Shown here: positions 28,235-36,966 of the stretch, piece after piece | Numbering within the stretch: position 1 is the first letter of the stretch | Layout: every line of letters begins with the position of its first letter | Assembly: GCA_018260475.1 (NCBI GenBank) | Contig: JAGLBA010000001.1 | Location: 124,001-188,000, forward strand | Length of the DNA: 64,000 nt | Direction: 5' to 3' | DNA from: Chryseobacterium sp. | Lineage (GTDB): Bacteria > Bacteroidota > Bacteroidia > Flavobacteriales > Weeksellaceae | Made by a program: the position numbers and the translations under genes | The notes under the pieces: generated by a model | Databases searched by the model: none | Told to the model about the DNA's origin: nothing | What the model saw: the letters and a program-made list of their open reading frames with translations, nothing else

Positions 28235-29317
28235 ATGAATGATACTAATGACCCTATTAATGGAATAAAAATCAAACAGGTTTTCCTCATCCTGCTCATT
28301 ACGACGATGGTGGGGCTTATCGTCTATAACTTGGCATTATTTATTCCTTCACTTCTCGGGGCGGTTACGCTGTACATCGTTACCAGAAAACTCAATCTCC
28401 ATCTGCAGGAAGACCGCGGATGGAAACCCTGGGCGGCCTCTATGCTGATTATTGTCCTAACATTGTTCATCATGGTTTTGCCGGTTTATTTTCTCGTTGA
28501 TATGATTGTTGCCAAATTAGGAAGTGCCCAACAGTATATGGGTAAATTCAATGTTTTTGTAGATAAAATCCACGATTTTGTTTATTCCAAAGCAAACGTG
28601 GACATTCTCAGCAAGGACAATATGACCAAATTGAAGACTAAGATTGGAGAATTTTCCACCTCGGCGGTCAGCACAACTTTCAATATGCTGTCCATCTTGG
28701 CTTCCATGTACTTCATTCTTTATTTCATGCTTGAAAAACCGAGATTGTTTGAAAGAGTGGTTTCCCAAACTATGCCGCTAAAACGGGCAAATGTGAACCT
28801 CATCGGCGAGAAATTCCGCAAACTGGTCATTGCCAATGCGGTGGGAATCCCAGTGGTAGCGCTTGGGCAAGGGATTGTAGCGCTTATAGGTTATCTGATT
28901 TTCGGTGCGCCAAGTGCGGTGCTATTATTTGCACTTACGGCGGTGACTTCCATGATTCCAATTGTGGGTGCGGCGATCATTTATATTCCCGTAGGCATCT
29001 TTATGATTGCAGAAGGCGATAATTTCGGGGGTATCGGCGTGCTCGTCTGGTCTCTAGTCGCAGTAGGACTTACCGACAATGTTTTGCGCTTCACACTATT
29101 AAAAAAATTGGAAAACATCCACCCGCTCAACACTGTTTTTGGGATTATTATGGGGATGAATTTATTCGGCTTTATGGGATTGGTTTTTGGGCCGATTCTG
29201 GTTTCCATTACTGTTTTGCTCATACAGGTGTATAAAGACGAATTTAGTTCGGATGAAAACCAACTTATCCTTCCCGAACCTAAAGAAATTGAGCCAAAGG
29301 TTGACCTCATCATCTAA
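28235..29317 (+). CDS. AI-2E/PerM-family transporter
   Basis: 360 aa with about seven membrane helices. The C-terminal half carries the family signature: VALGQGIVALIGYLIFGAPSA, LTAVTSMIPIVGAAIIYIP and NTVFGIIMGMNLFGFMGLVFGPIL. Members export small solutes or autoinducer-2 or act as sodium/proton antiporters; sequence does not decide. The ATG at 28235 begins MNDTNDPINGIKIKQV; the longer frame from 28028 overlaps the upstream gene. Its stop overlaps the ATG of the DUF3820 gene (TAATG). Confidence 0.9.
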   Translation: MNDTNDPINGIKIKQVFLILLITTMVGLIVYNLALFIPSLLGAVTLYIVTRKLNLHLQEDRGWKPWAASMLIIVLTLFIMVLPVYFLVDMIVAKLGSAQQYMGKFNVFVDKIHDFVYSKANVDILSKDNMTKLKTKIGEFSTSAVSTTFNMLSILASMYFILYFMLEKPRLFERVVSQTMPLKRANVNLIGEKFRKLVIANAVGIPVVALGQGIVALIGYLIFGAPSAVLLFALTAVTSMIPIVGAAIIYIPVGIFMIAEGDNFGGIGVLVWSLVAVGLTDNVLRFTLLKKLENIHPLNTVFGIIMGMNLFGFMGLVFGPILVSITVLLIQVYKDEFSSDENQLILPEPKEIEPKVDLII

Positions 29318-29532
29318 TGAATCCTGAAATTTTGCGTGAGATCTGCGTGCATAAGATGCCCTATGGCAAGTACAAAGGCTGTATTTTGGCAGATCTACCC
29401 ATCCACTATTTGGAATGGTTTCAGCGACAAGGAATGCCACCAGGCAAACTCGGGATGCAACTTTCCACGGTTTATGAAATCAAACTCAACGGGCTGGAAG
29501 ATTTATTAAAACCTATTAGGAAAGGGATTTAG
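29317..29532 (+). CDS. DUF3820-family small protein
   Basis: 71 aa, soluble. The whole protein matches the DUF3820 pattern: MPYGKYKGCILADLP, HYLEWFQRQGMPPGKLG and YEIKLNGLEDLLKP. The family has been called a quorum-regulated virulence factor family in Proteobacteria, but its biochemical role is unclear; a nucleic-acid-related role has been suggested because similar stretches occur in exonuclease-linked proteins. Its ATG overlaps the transporter stop, so the two are cotranslated, and a strong terminator follows. Confidence 0.88.
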   Translation: MNPEILREICVHKMPYGKYKGCILADLPIHYLEWFQRQGMPPGKLGMQLSTVYEIKLNGLEDLLKPIRKGI

Positions 29533-29548
29533 GGTTTAGGTAGAATTC

Positions 29549-29586
29549 AAAAAGATGTTTCAAATTCCTGAAACATCTTTTTTTTA
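29549..29586. terminator. Strong terminator between the DUF3820 gene and uvrB
   Basis: A perfect 12-bp stem, AAAGATGTTTCA (29551-29562) with TGAAACATCTTT (29569-29580), a 6-base loop, and a long T run. The preceding A run would also let it end uvrB transcription on the other strand. Confidence 0.9.
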
Positions 29587-29605
29587 TTAAAGCTATTGGG
29601 GGTCG

Positions 29606-31603
29606 TTACGCATCGCCTTTTAATGCTACAATTTCGTCGCGGAGTTTGGCTGCTTTTATGAAATCTAAATTCTTTGCAGCGGCTTCCATTTCTTTTTGCT
29701 TCTTATTGATAAGTCCGGAAATATCTTCGTTTCCATAGGCGGCGCGCTCTTCCGCAACTTGTTTTAAGATAGCCTTTTGGGTATATTTTTCGTCTGGAAA
29801 ATCTTTGGTTCGTCCGACAAGGTTTTCAGAGATTTTTTTATTCAAAGCCATCGGAATTTTGCCGTGCTTCTCGTTGTATTCTATTTGTTTTTGACGGCGG
29901 TATTCGGTTTCATCGATGGTCGCCTGCATACTTTTTGTCATTTTATCTGCGTAGAGGATGGCGCGCCCGTTCAGGTTTCTCGCCGCACGACCCACAGTTT
30001 GGATCATAGACCTTCTGGAGCGCAGCATCCCTTCTTTATCGGCGTCCAAAATGGCCACCAGAGAGACTTCCGGCAAGTCCAATCCTTCCCTCAAAAGGTT
30101 CACGCCGATTAGTACATCAAACAAACCTAAACGCAAATCCTGCATAATTTGTATTCTCTCCAAAGTTTCCACATCCGAGTGGATGTAGCGGCAGCGGATT
30201 CCAAATCTGGTGAAGTATTTGGTAAGTTCCTCCGCCATTTTTTTTGTAAGAGTAGTCACTAACACCCTTTCATCAATCTGTGAGCGTTTATGGATTTCCT
30301 CCATCAAATCATCAATTTGGTTCACCGTTGGGCGCACCTCTATCACGGGATCTAATAATCCAGTCGGGCGAATAATTTGTTCCACATATTCGCCGCCAGT
30401 TTTTTCCAGTTCATAATCAGCTGGCGTCGCCGAAACATAAATCACTTGATTCTGCATGGCTTCCCACTCCTCGAATTTCAGAGGGCGGTTGTCCATCGCA
30501 GCCGGCAGGCGGAACCCATATTCCACCAATGCTTCCTTTCGGCTCCGGTCACCGCCGTACATGGCATGCACCTGCGGCACAGTCACATGGCTTTCATCAA
30601 TCACCATCAAGAAATCTTTCGGAAAATAATCCAAAAGGCAAAACGGTCGCGAGCCTGGCAAACGACCATCCAAATAACGGGAATAATTCTCAATCCCGGA
30701 GCAGTAGCCGAGTTCCTTTATCATTTCCAAATCCAATTCCGTTCGCTCCTGTAATCTCTTGGCTTCCAAGGGTTTTTCAATAGATTGAAAAAATTCGACC
30801 TGCTTTACCATATCATCTTGAATCTCGCGAATGGCGCCATTCATGGTTTCTTTAGTCGTAACAAAAAGGTTGGCAGGATAAATTTGAATTTGTTCAAAAT
30901 TTGCCATCACATTTCCCGAAACGGGATCGAAAGATTGAATTTTTTCAATTTCATCACCAAAAAACTGAATGCGCACAGCATTATCCGAATAGGCAGGAAA
31001 AACATCTATGACATCGCCTTTTACACGGAAAGTTCCACGCTGAAATTCATTCAAAGTCCTTGCGTATAAGGCATTTACCAAGGAATGAAGCAGTGCTGTG
31101 CGTGTCACCTTTTCACCAATCGCTATGGAAACCAAGGACTTATGAAACTCTTTCGGATTTCCGATACCATAAATACAGGAAACCGACGCCACAATCAGCA
31201 CATCCCGACGACCGGAAAGCAAACTTGCCGTGGCAGAAAGCCGAAGTTTTTCCACTTCTTCATTGATGCTAAGATCTTTTTCAATATAAGTTCCCGATGA
31301 GGCGATGTAGGCTTCGGGCTGGTAATAGTCGTAATAGGAAACGAAATATTCCACGGCGTTTTCAGGAAAAAACTCTTTAAACTCCATGAAAAGCTGTGCG
31401 GCGAGCGTCTTGTTATGAGCCAAAACAATGGTCGGGCGCTGTACATTTTGCACTACATTCGCGATGGTAAAGGTTTTCCCGGAGCCGGTAACGCCGAGAA
31501 GGGTTTGGTATTTTTCACCGATGTTCAGGCCTTCTGTTAGTTTTTCGATGGCTTGCGGCTGGTCGCCGGTAGGCTGGTAGTCGGATTGTAATTTGAACTT
31601 CAT
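29606..31603 (-). CDS. uvrB: Excinuclease ABC subunit B
   Basis: 665 aa. UvrB is the helicase-like damage-verification subunit of nucleotide excision repair. Visible features: Walker A GVTGSGKTFT, the YYDYYQPEAYI beta-hairpin region, Walker B-like VIDESHVT, helicase motifs ETLERIQIMQDLRLG and RAARNLNGRAILYAD, and a C-terminal UVR domain (about the last 40 residues, MEAAAKNLDFIKAAKLRDEI). The start at 31603 (MKFKLQSDYQPTGDQP) matches the family; the frame extending to 31636 lacks conservation. Confidence 0.97.
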   Translation of the reverse strand: MKFKLQSDYQPTGDQPQAIEKLTEGLNIGEKYQTLLGVTGSGKTFTIANVVQNVQRPTIVLAHNKTLAAQLFMEFKEFFPENAVEYFVSYYDYYQPEAYIASSGTYIEKDLSINEEVEKLRLSATASLLSGRRDVLIVASVSCIYGIGNPKEFHKSLVSIAIGEKVTRTALLHSLVNALYARTLNEFQRGTFRVKGDVIDVFPAYSDNAVRIQFFGDEIEKIQSFDPVSGNVMANFEQIQIYPANLFVTTKETMNGAIREIQDDMVKQVEFFQSIEKPLEAKRLQERTELDLEMIKELGYCSGIENYSRYLDGRLPGSRPFCLLDYFPKDFLMVIDESHVTVPQVHAMYGGDRSRKEALVEYGFRLPAAMDNRPLKFEEWEAMQNQVIYVSATPADYELEKTGGEYVEQIIRPTGLLDPVIEVRPTVNQIDDLMEEIHKRSQIDERVLVTTLTKKMAEELTKYFTRFGIRCRYIHSDVETLERIQIMQDLRLGLFDVLIGVNLLREGLDLPEVSLVAILDADKEGMLRSRRSMIQTVGRAARNLNGRAILYADKMTKSMQATIDETEYRRQKQIEYNEKHGKIPMALNKKISENLVGRTKDFPDEKYTQKAILKQVAEERAAYGNEDISGLINKKQKEMEAAAKNLDFIKAAKLRDEIVALKGDA

Positions 31604-31618
31604 TTTAAAAATAAAATA

Positions 31619-31626
31619 CAAAGATA
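31619..31626 (-). promoter_or_regulatory. -7 promoter box for uvrB
   Basis: On the minus strand TATCTTTG matches TAnnTTTG, 15 bases upstream of the uvrB ATG. Confidence 0.45.
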
Positions 31627-31705
31627 AGGAAAGCAAGTGGCTATTTGTAAGACCGGAATGCGTGCCACCGCTAATAAAATGACTCTGTATCGCCGATTTA
31701 TCTAC

Positions 31706-31816
31706 CTAATACCAAATCATAAGCAATTCCGGACGGATATGGCGTTCCCAATTGCCTTTTAATTGGTTCGACTTCATCTCGGCGGGGATGCTGCGGTGCC
31801 TTCCGCGTGAAGAATC
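31706..31816 (-). pseudogene. Remnant of a YafQ/RelE-family toxin gene
   Basis: On the minus strand an open stretch without a start codon encodes IPAEMKSNQLKGNW followed by ERHIRPELLMIWY and a TAG. This aligns with the end of YafQ-type mRNA-cleaving toxins as I remember them (E. coli YafQ: LPAVYKDHPLQGSW, then HVEPDWILIY), with about four residues missing between the two blocks and no C-terminal strand. Upstream the frame decays and no antitoxin gene is visible. Homology is judged by eye from a short match. Confidence 0.42.
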
Positions 31817-31903
31817 ATTAATGTAAATCAAATCTCTTCAACGTATTTATTAATATTCAGAAACTTTTTTAAATCTTTCCGAAACTGAGCTTTTAAAATT
31901 AAC

Positions 31904-32248
31904 TTATATCCCTAAATCCCTAACTTCTCCTAAGAATGAATAAACATCCGAAATTACTTCATAATTGCCTGTTTTCCCATTTGCAAAATATTTAACTACA
32001 TATAATTGATTCTCAAAACCAAAATTCAATTGTAGCAAATGATTGGTGAGATAAGAAGCAGAATCATTTTCTTTAACAACGGACGATTGAAAAACAGACG
32101 TTTTTTCTCTCACAAAAAACACAAATTGTTCTGTCTGCATGCTGTCTTTCGCAAGGTTAGTTTTAGACTTTAAATCATATTAAAACGATTTGTTTTGTGC
32201 TAATGACACAGAAAAAACCACAAAGTCAATTAAAAATAAACTTTTCAT
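31904..32248 (-). pseudogene. Exported-protein gene interrupted by one in-frame stop codon
   Basis: Reading from the ATG at 32248 on the minus strand gives a convincing signal peptide (MKSLFLIDFVVFSVSLAQN), then a TAA at codon 23 (32180-32182), then 91 more codons in the same frame to the stop at 31904: SKTNLAKDSMQTEQFVFFV and so on. One substitution would restore a 114-aa secreted or periplasmic protein with no recognised domain. An internal restart at 32140 would give a 78-aa cytosolic product without export signal. It lies 28 bases after the cation transporter gene, probably in its transcript. Confidence 0.6.
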
Positions 32249-32276
32249 ATTTTTTAATTCTGATAAATTCTGATCA

Positions 32277-33200
32277 TCAAGAATTTACACTCCATTCTTG
32301 TAAATCGGGTTCAATGTAAATGTACCTTACCTCTGGTTTCTGGCGGCGGAGTTCGGCTTCCATATCATTAATGCTTTTACTAATCTCGACAGCCGAAATG
32401 CCCGATTTCACCTTTATTTTGATACATGCCAAAACATTCCCCGGTCCCTGCTGAATGGTGCGGATATTAATGATATTTTCTATGGAAGGATGGGTGGATA
32501 CCACCGACTGGATAATGGCAATCACCTCTTCATCGGCGCTTTCGCCAATGAGGAGCGAATGAACTTCCTTCGCCAAAAAAATCGCCACACAAATCAAAAT
32601 CACGCCAATAATGATGGATCCAATGGCGTCATAACTTGGGTTTCCGGTAAAATAGGATGCGAGCATTGCCATTAATGCGAAAAATAAACCTAATACCGCC
32701 GCTGAGTTTTCACCAAAAACTACGATCAAGTCACTGTCTTTAGTCGTGGTTATGTAGTTCATAAAACTTTTCTTGCGCTTTTGGTTGATGCTTTTTATAT
32801 TGGAAATTGTGGCGTAACCTTCCAATATCAAGGAGAACACTAACACACCTACGCCCCACCAAATCTGCCTCATAGGTTCTGGGTGGTGTAGCTTATGCCA
32901 ACCTTCGTAAATGGAAAACATACCGCCGACAGAAAATAACAACATCGCCACCATAAATGACCAAAAATACGCCGACATACCATACCCAAATTGGTGTGAA
33001 TCATCCGCCGGGCGTTTGGCTTGCTTCACTCCCAAAAGCAATAAAGCCTGATTGGCACAATCCGCAAAAGAGTGTATGGTTTCCGCCAACATGGCTCCGG
33101 AATTTGTCATAAAAGCCGCAAATCCTTTGGCAAAGACAATTAATAAATTGACAATCAAACTCTGGATGATATGGCCTGTCCCGTGGTTATCTTTAATCAT
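32277..33200 (-). CDS. Cation diffusion facilitator transporter
   Basis: 307 aa, CDF family, exporting divalent metal ions (Zn, Fe, Mn, Co) in exchange for protons. The helix-2 metal site is HSFADCANQ (His-x3-Asp) and the helix-5 aspartate is in SYDAIGSIIIG. The N-terminus IVNLLIVFAKGFAAFMTNSGAMLAE and the C-terminal cytoplasmic domain (HPSIENIINIRTIQQGPGN) fit the family. A 36-residue loop between helices 4 and 5 has KSINQKRKKSFMNYI. Metal specificity cannot be read from sequence. Confidence 0.92.
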   Translation of the reverse strand: MIKDNHGTGHIIQSLIVNLLIVFAKGFAAFMTNSGAMLAETIHSFADCANQALLLLGVKQAKRPADDSHQFGYGMSAYFWSFMVAMLLFSVGGMFSIYEGWHKLHHPEPMRQIWWGVGVLVFSLILEGYATISNIKSINQKRKKSFMNYITTTKDSDLIVVFGENSAAVLGLFFALMAMLASYFTGNPSYDAIGSIIIGVILICVAIFLAKEVHSLLIGESADEEVIAIIQSVVSTHPSIENIINIRTIQQGPGNVLACIKIKVKSGISAVEISKSINDMEAELRRQKPEVRYIYIEPDLQEWSVNS

Positions 33201-33222
33201 TTTCTTTATTTATATTAGAAAT

Positions 33223-33897
33223 TTACCTTAACGATTTTTTCTTCACGCCTTGAAAGTCTTTCAGATAAAACGGCTCAAAATAAGCTACATCATCAAAATC
33301 ATTTTGGATGAACTTCTCTACCGCGGTTTTTATGAGATATTGCGCAGATGGATAGCCTTCCACAAATTCTGCATCGGGCAAGTTTACTATTTCTTTAGTC
33401 TTGGCAGCGCCATCTCCCACGAAAAGCACTTTTTCCTGATGAAGTTCTGCAAAGGAATTTTCATCCAAAATCAAACTCTCCGTAGCGTACATTTCCTCGC
33501 CGGTACTGCCATTGTAGGTGGCGGTATATACCTCCATCCTACGGGCATCTACCATGGGGATTACCTTATCGTACCCTTTTCCTATGTAGGGTACTGCCAA
33601 TGAAAAGAGGGAATTCACTGCGATCAAAGGAAGATTTAACCCAAAACAAAATCCTTTTGCCGAAGCCGCCCCGATACGCAAACCCGTGTAAGAGCCGGGT
33701 CCCATACCCAAACAAATGGCATCTAAATCTTTTAACGAAATTTCTGCCCCCTCCATTGCCCACTCTACAAAGGTGTGGAGGCTCTCGCTTTGCTTATAAT
33801 TTTCGGAAACTTCTTCACAAAGGCAAAGGAGTTCTTCACCATCCGAAATGGCGACAGAACAGTTTTTGGACGAGGTTTCGAGGTGTAGGATTTTCAT
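33223..33897 (-). CDS. tsaB: tRNA threonylcarbamoyladenosine modification protein TsaB
   Basis: 224 aa, the non-catalytic partner of TsaD in making t6A37 on ANN-decoding tRNAs. Features: LHLETSSKNCSVAI at the N-terminus, LDAICLGMGPGSYTGLRIGAASAKG, and VIPMVDARRMEVYTATY. It has the ASKHA fold without the full metal site, as usual. The start at 33897 (MKILHLETSS) is chosen over the longer open frame. A -7-like box ends 4 bases upstream of the ATG. Confidence 0.95.
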   Translation of the reverse strand: MKILHLETSSKNCSVAISDGEELLCLCEEVSENYKQSESLHTFVEWAMEGAEISLKDLDAICLGMGPGSYTGLRIGAASAKGFCFGLNLPLIAVNSLFSLAVPYIGKGYDKVIPMVDARRMEVYTATYNGSTGEEMYATESLILDENSFAELHQEKVLFVGDGAAKTKEIVNLPDAEFVEGYPSAQYLIKTAVEKFIQNDFDDVAYFEPFYLKDFQGVKKKSLR

Positions 33898-33901
33898 TGA
33901 A

Positions 33902-33909
33902 CAAAAATA
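33902..33909 (-). promoter_or_regulatory. -7 promoter box abutting tsaB
   Basis: On the minus strand TATTTTTG matches TAnnTTTG, with only TTCA before the tsaB ATG. It lies immediately after the stop codon of the upstream dehydrogenase gene and would give a leaderless tsaB mRNA. Confidence 0.38.
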
Positions 33910-33910
33910 A

Positions 33911-34654
33911 CTATTTCCTGTAAATCGTGCGCGGCTCGCTCTGTGCACTGGGATAAATCGTCATGTCCGAAACAGCGACCCGCGCCGGGGCGTTCACACA
34001 ATAGGCAATGGCATCCGCAATATCTTCGGGTTTCAACGCTTCGTAGCCCGCATAAACCGTGGCTGCACGATCCTTATCTCCTTTAAAACGGACTTCCGAA
34101 AATTCGGTCTCCACAGCGCCGGGCTGGATGTTCGTGACCTTGATACCAAACTCCGTAAGCTCCAAGCGCATCCCTTCGGATATCACATCTACCGCTTTTT
34201 TGGAGGCACAATACACCACGCCATTGGCATAAGTTTGTCGAGCGGCTACAGAACTAATGTTCACGATATGCCCAGAACCTTGCGCCTTCATAGCGGGAAT
34301 GATTTTGCGGGACACATAGAGCAAGCCTTTCACATTGCCATCCATCATAGCATCCCAGTCGGCTACATTTCCATCCGAGATAGGTTCTAAACCGTGGGCA
34401 TTCCCGGCATTATTGATGAGAACATCTATATTCTTAAATTCCGTTGGCAATGATTGGATTGCTATTTCCACTTCTTCGCTATTTCTAACATCAAAAAGAA
34501 GCGTATAGGTTTCTGTATTCAATGATTGTTGGATTTGTTCTAAAACCCCCTTTCTGCGTCCGCAAAGAATAAGGCGGTGTCCTTGGGCTGCAAACAATTC
34601 TGCGCAGGCCTTTCCAATACCAGAAGTTGCGCCAGTGATGAAAAAAGTTTTCAT
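33911..34654 (-). CDS. Short-chain dehydrogenase/reductase (YdfG-like)
   Basis: 247 aa, classical SDR. The cofactor motif is TGATSGIGKACAE, followed by LINNAGNAHGLEP, the active-site serine in NISSVAARQ, and the catalytic YCASKKAV (Tyr-x3-Lys). LCGRR after beta-2 suggests NADP preference. The NPQ-like KVTNIQPGAVETEFSEVRFKGD stretch is as in YdfG, an NADP-dependent 3-hydroxy acid dehydrogenase (for example L-allo-threonine), which is the most probable activity. Confidence 0.88.
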   Translation of the reverse strand: MKTFFITGATSGIGKACAELFAAQGHRLILCGRRKGVLEQIQQSLNTETYTLLFDVRNSEEVEIAIQSLPTEFKNIDVLINNAGNAHGLEPISDGNVADWDAMMDGNVKGLLYVSRKIIPAMKAQGSGHIVNISSVAARQTYANGVVYCASKKAVDVISEGMRLELTEFGIKVTNIQPGAVETEFSEVRFKGDKDRAATVYAGYEALKPEDIADAIAYCVNAPARVAVSDMTIYPSAQSEPRTIYRK

Positions 34655-34685
34655 TTCTTTTAAAAATTAAATTTAAACTAAAATA

Positions 34686-34712
34686 AAAGACCGCTGAAAT
34701 CAACGGCCTTTA
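34686..34712 (-). terminator. Terminator of the tail-specific protease gene
   Basis: On the minus strand AAAGGCCG pairs with CGGTCTTT (one G-U pair) around a 10-base loop, followed by TTTATTTT. Confidence 0.7.
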
Positions 34713-34715
34713 AAA

Positions 34716-36833
34716 TTATTTCATTTCGGAGATAACATTCACCGCTTCTTGTAGGTAGATGTCGCGGGTCAGATTTTTTAGCCAGATTTCTGACTTTTTC
34801 TTGAAGGCTTCGTCTTTTGTTTCCCGTGAAACATCTTCTTTATATCTTATGAATTTCAATCCGTTATTAAATTTATCCAGTATCTCAAAGCGTTTTATTT
34901 GCTCTTTTCTTATCTTCATTAACTCGTTGAATTTGGCTTGGTTCAGCGGGATGCTTTCTTCCTTATCAACTGCCTCTTTCCATTGTGCTGCCTCTTGCAA
35001 CAATTGGTAGTTTTTGTTGATGGCAAGTCTTGCCGAACTATTTTTTGCGATAGTCGGGATGTCCACCGTGTTTTCTTTTTGGAATTTCACCGGTGCAATT
35101 TTATCCCAAGCCAGCGCATAGTCATCATATCTTTCGCCAAATTCGGAGAAAGTGTAATAGTCCATCATTTTAATATCCGATTCGATACCTTTTCTCTGTG
35201 TAGATTCTCCTGTGATGCGATAGAATTTCTGAATGGTCAGTTTCAAAGCACCGAAATCATCGGAAGTATTTAGGAATCTGTTCAAATCCACAAAAGTTTG
35301 TACTGTTCCTTTACCAAAACTTTGTGGCGACCCCAAAACGACTGCCCTGCCATAATCCTGCATCTGTCCCGCCAAAATCTCTGATGCGGATGCTGATAGT
35401 TCGTTTTGCATGATCACCAGTGGCCCGTTCCAAATCGGGGTGTTGGATTTATTGCGCAGCGTCTGGATTTTGCCATTACTGTCTTTTACCTGAACATAGG
35501 GGCCTTCCTTCATGAAAAGCGCCATGATATCGCCAACCTCCGTCAAAGATCCACCACCATTGTTTCGAAGATCAAGGATGATGCCCTGTACGCCTTGTGC
35601 TTTTAATTTTAAAAGTTCGGCTTTCACATCATCAGAAGCATTTCTGCCTTTAGAATCTACAAAATCCGCATTGAAACTTGGTAAATTAATAAATCCTATC
35701 TTTTTTCCATTAGAATTGATGACGACACTTTTTGCGAAAGTATCTTCAATAGCTACCTCCTCGCGAATCAGGGTTACATCTTTCACCGTGCCGTCTTTTT
35801 TCTGTACGGTAAGCGTTACTGGTGTCCCTTTTGCGCCACGGATGAGGCGAACCGCCTCATCGGAAAGCATGCCCACAACATTCACAGCTGGCTCATTAGG
35901 TTTGGACTTTACCTTCAGGATTTTATCGCCTTCATTTAGTTGCTTGGACTTCCAAGCCGGCGCACCGATGGTAAGTTGGCCAAGTTCCAAATACCCTTTA
36001 CTTTCTTTAATTAAAGCACCAATCCCGATAACTTTACCGGCAAACTGCGTATCGAAATCTTCCTTATCTTTTGGTGAGAAATAATTGGTATGCGGATCGA
36101 AAACCTCTGTATAGGCATTCATATAGCGTGTAAACCAATCCATTTTTTTCACTTTCTTAATTCTTCGGAAAGAATCCGAAAGCAAATTGCGCACTTCATC
36201 TGAGGCTTTTAACCGTTTTTGCTCCGGCGTGAGGCTTTTCACCATCACCGTATCCTTCAAATGGTTCTTTTGGAAGGAATCTTTCTTCTTTTTCTGCGCC
36301 TCTTCTTTAGAGTTTAAAGTTTCAATTTCCTGCAAAATACTATATTTTATATACTTACGCCATTCCGCCTGCAATTCTTTTTGATCCTTCGGGTTTTGTT
36401 TTACTTTCGGCTCCAAAATCAAAGTTTCATCTTCATCTAAATTAATAGGTTTTGACAAAATATCCTTCGTTATTTTATCAATATCCTCTATGCGCTGCAT
36501 CATGCGGCTATTAGTAAGATTGAAAAAAGTAAGATCGCCGCCATTCAGATAATCATCTAACTTGGTTTGGTGTTTGGCGAAATCATTCATATCCGATTGT
36601 AGGAAATACCTCTTCGCGGGATCGATGGTTTCGAAATATTTCTTATAAACATCCTGTGAATAGGCATCGTTTATAGGCTTAGGGTTGAAATGAAGATAAG
36701 AAAGCGTGTTTTTCACGCTGATCATAATGGTAGACATTTTATCGTTATCATCCTTCGGTGCATTGAAGCAAAACATAAGGCTCGTAAGCGGGATGAATAG
36801 TAAAAGTGTGTTGAGTTTAAATTTTTTAAACAT
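34716..36833 (-). CDS. prc: Tail-specific (carboxy-terminal processing) protease, S41
   Basis: 705 aa, exported. An N-terminal hydrophobic anchor (LLLFIPLTSLMFCF) precedes a helical domain, a PDZ domain (about residues 240-330, GIGALIKESKGYLELGQLTIG), the S41 protease core with the catalytic Ser in ELSASASEILAG and Lys in SFGKGTVQ, and a C-terminal DUF3340-type region. It trims unfolded or ssrA-like tagged proteins in the periplasm. The start at 36833 (MFKKFKLN) is preferred. A parS-like palindrome lies in the coding sequence at DVSRETKDE (34818-34833). Confidence 0.94.
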   Translation of the reverse strand: MFKKFKLNTLLLFIPLTSLMFCFNAPKDDNDKMSTIMISVKNTLSYLHFNPKPINDAYSQDVYKKYFETIDPAKRYFLQSDMNDFAKHQTKLDDYLNGGDLTFFNLTNSRMMQRIEDIDKITKDILSKPINLDEDETLILEPKVKQNPKDQKELQAEWRKYIKYSILQEIETLNSKEEAQKKKKDSFQKNHLKDTVMVKSLTPEQKRLKASDEVRNLLSDSFRRIKKVKKMDWFTRYMNAYTEVFDPHTNYFSPKDKEDFDTQFAGKVIGIGALIKESKGYLELGQLTIGAPAWKSKQLNEGDKILKVKSKPNEPAVNVVGMLSDEAVRLIRGAKGTPVTLTVQKKDGTVKDVTLIREEVAIEDTFAKSVVINSNGKKIGFINLPSFNADFVDSKGRNASDDVKAELLKLKAQGVQGIILDLRNNGGGSLTEVGDIMALFMKEGPYVQVKDSNGKIQTLRNKSNTPIWNGPLVIMQNELSASASEILAGQMQDYGRAVVLGSPQSFGKGTVQTFVDLNRFLNTSDDFGALKLTIQKFYRITGESTQRKGIESDIKMMDYYTFSEFGERYDDYALAWDKIAPVKFQKENTVDIPTIAKNSSARLAINKNYQLLQEAAQWKEAVDKEESIPLNQAKFNELMKIRKEQIKRFEILDKFNNGLKFIRYKEDVSRETKDEAFKKKSEIWLKNLTRDIYLQEAVNVISEMK
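34818..34833. promoter_or_regulatory. Near-consensus parS site inside prc
   Basis: TGTTTCCCGTGAAACA differs at one position from the conserved ParB-binding palindrome TGTTTCACGTGAAACA. It lies in the prc coding region, where it reads as VSRET, a peptide often seen where parS falls in genes. Confidence 0.6.
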
Positions 36834-36941
36834 TTTTTTGCAAATAATTAATGATATATTGTTAATTCTGATACAATTCAGTACAGAGAACCAAAGCAAC
36901 AAATTTAATACCTTAATATTATTTAACGCTTGATTTTTGCA

Positions 36942-36949
36942 TAAATTTG
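36942..36949 (+). promoter_or_regulatory. -7 promoter box for surE
   Basis: TAAATTTG matches TAnnTTTG, 17 bases upstream of the surE ATG in the divergent prc-surE gap. Confidence 0.45.
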
Positions 36950-36966
36950 TGCAAAATCGAAATTAA

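Noticed and set aside
29549..29586. GTTTCA...TGAAAC arms after DUF3820 as a parS-like site
   Set aside because: The arms are separated by a 6-base loop and followed by a T run, so it is a terminator and not the compact ParB palindrome.
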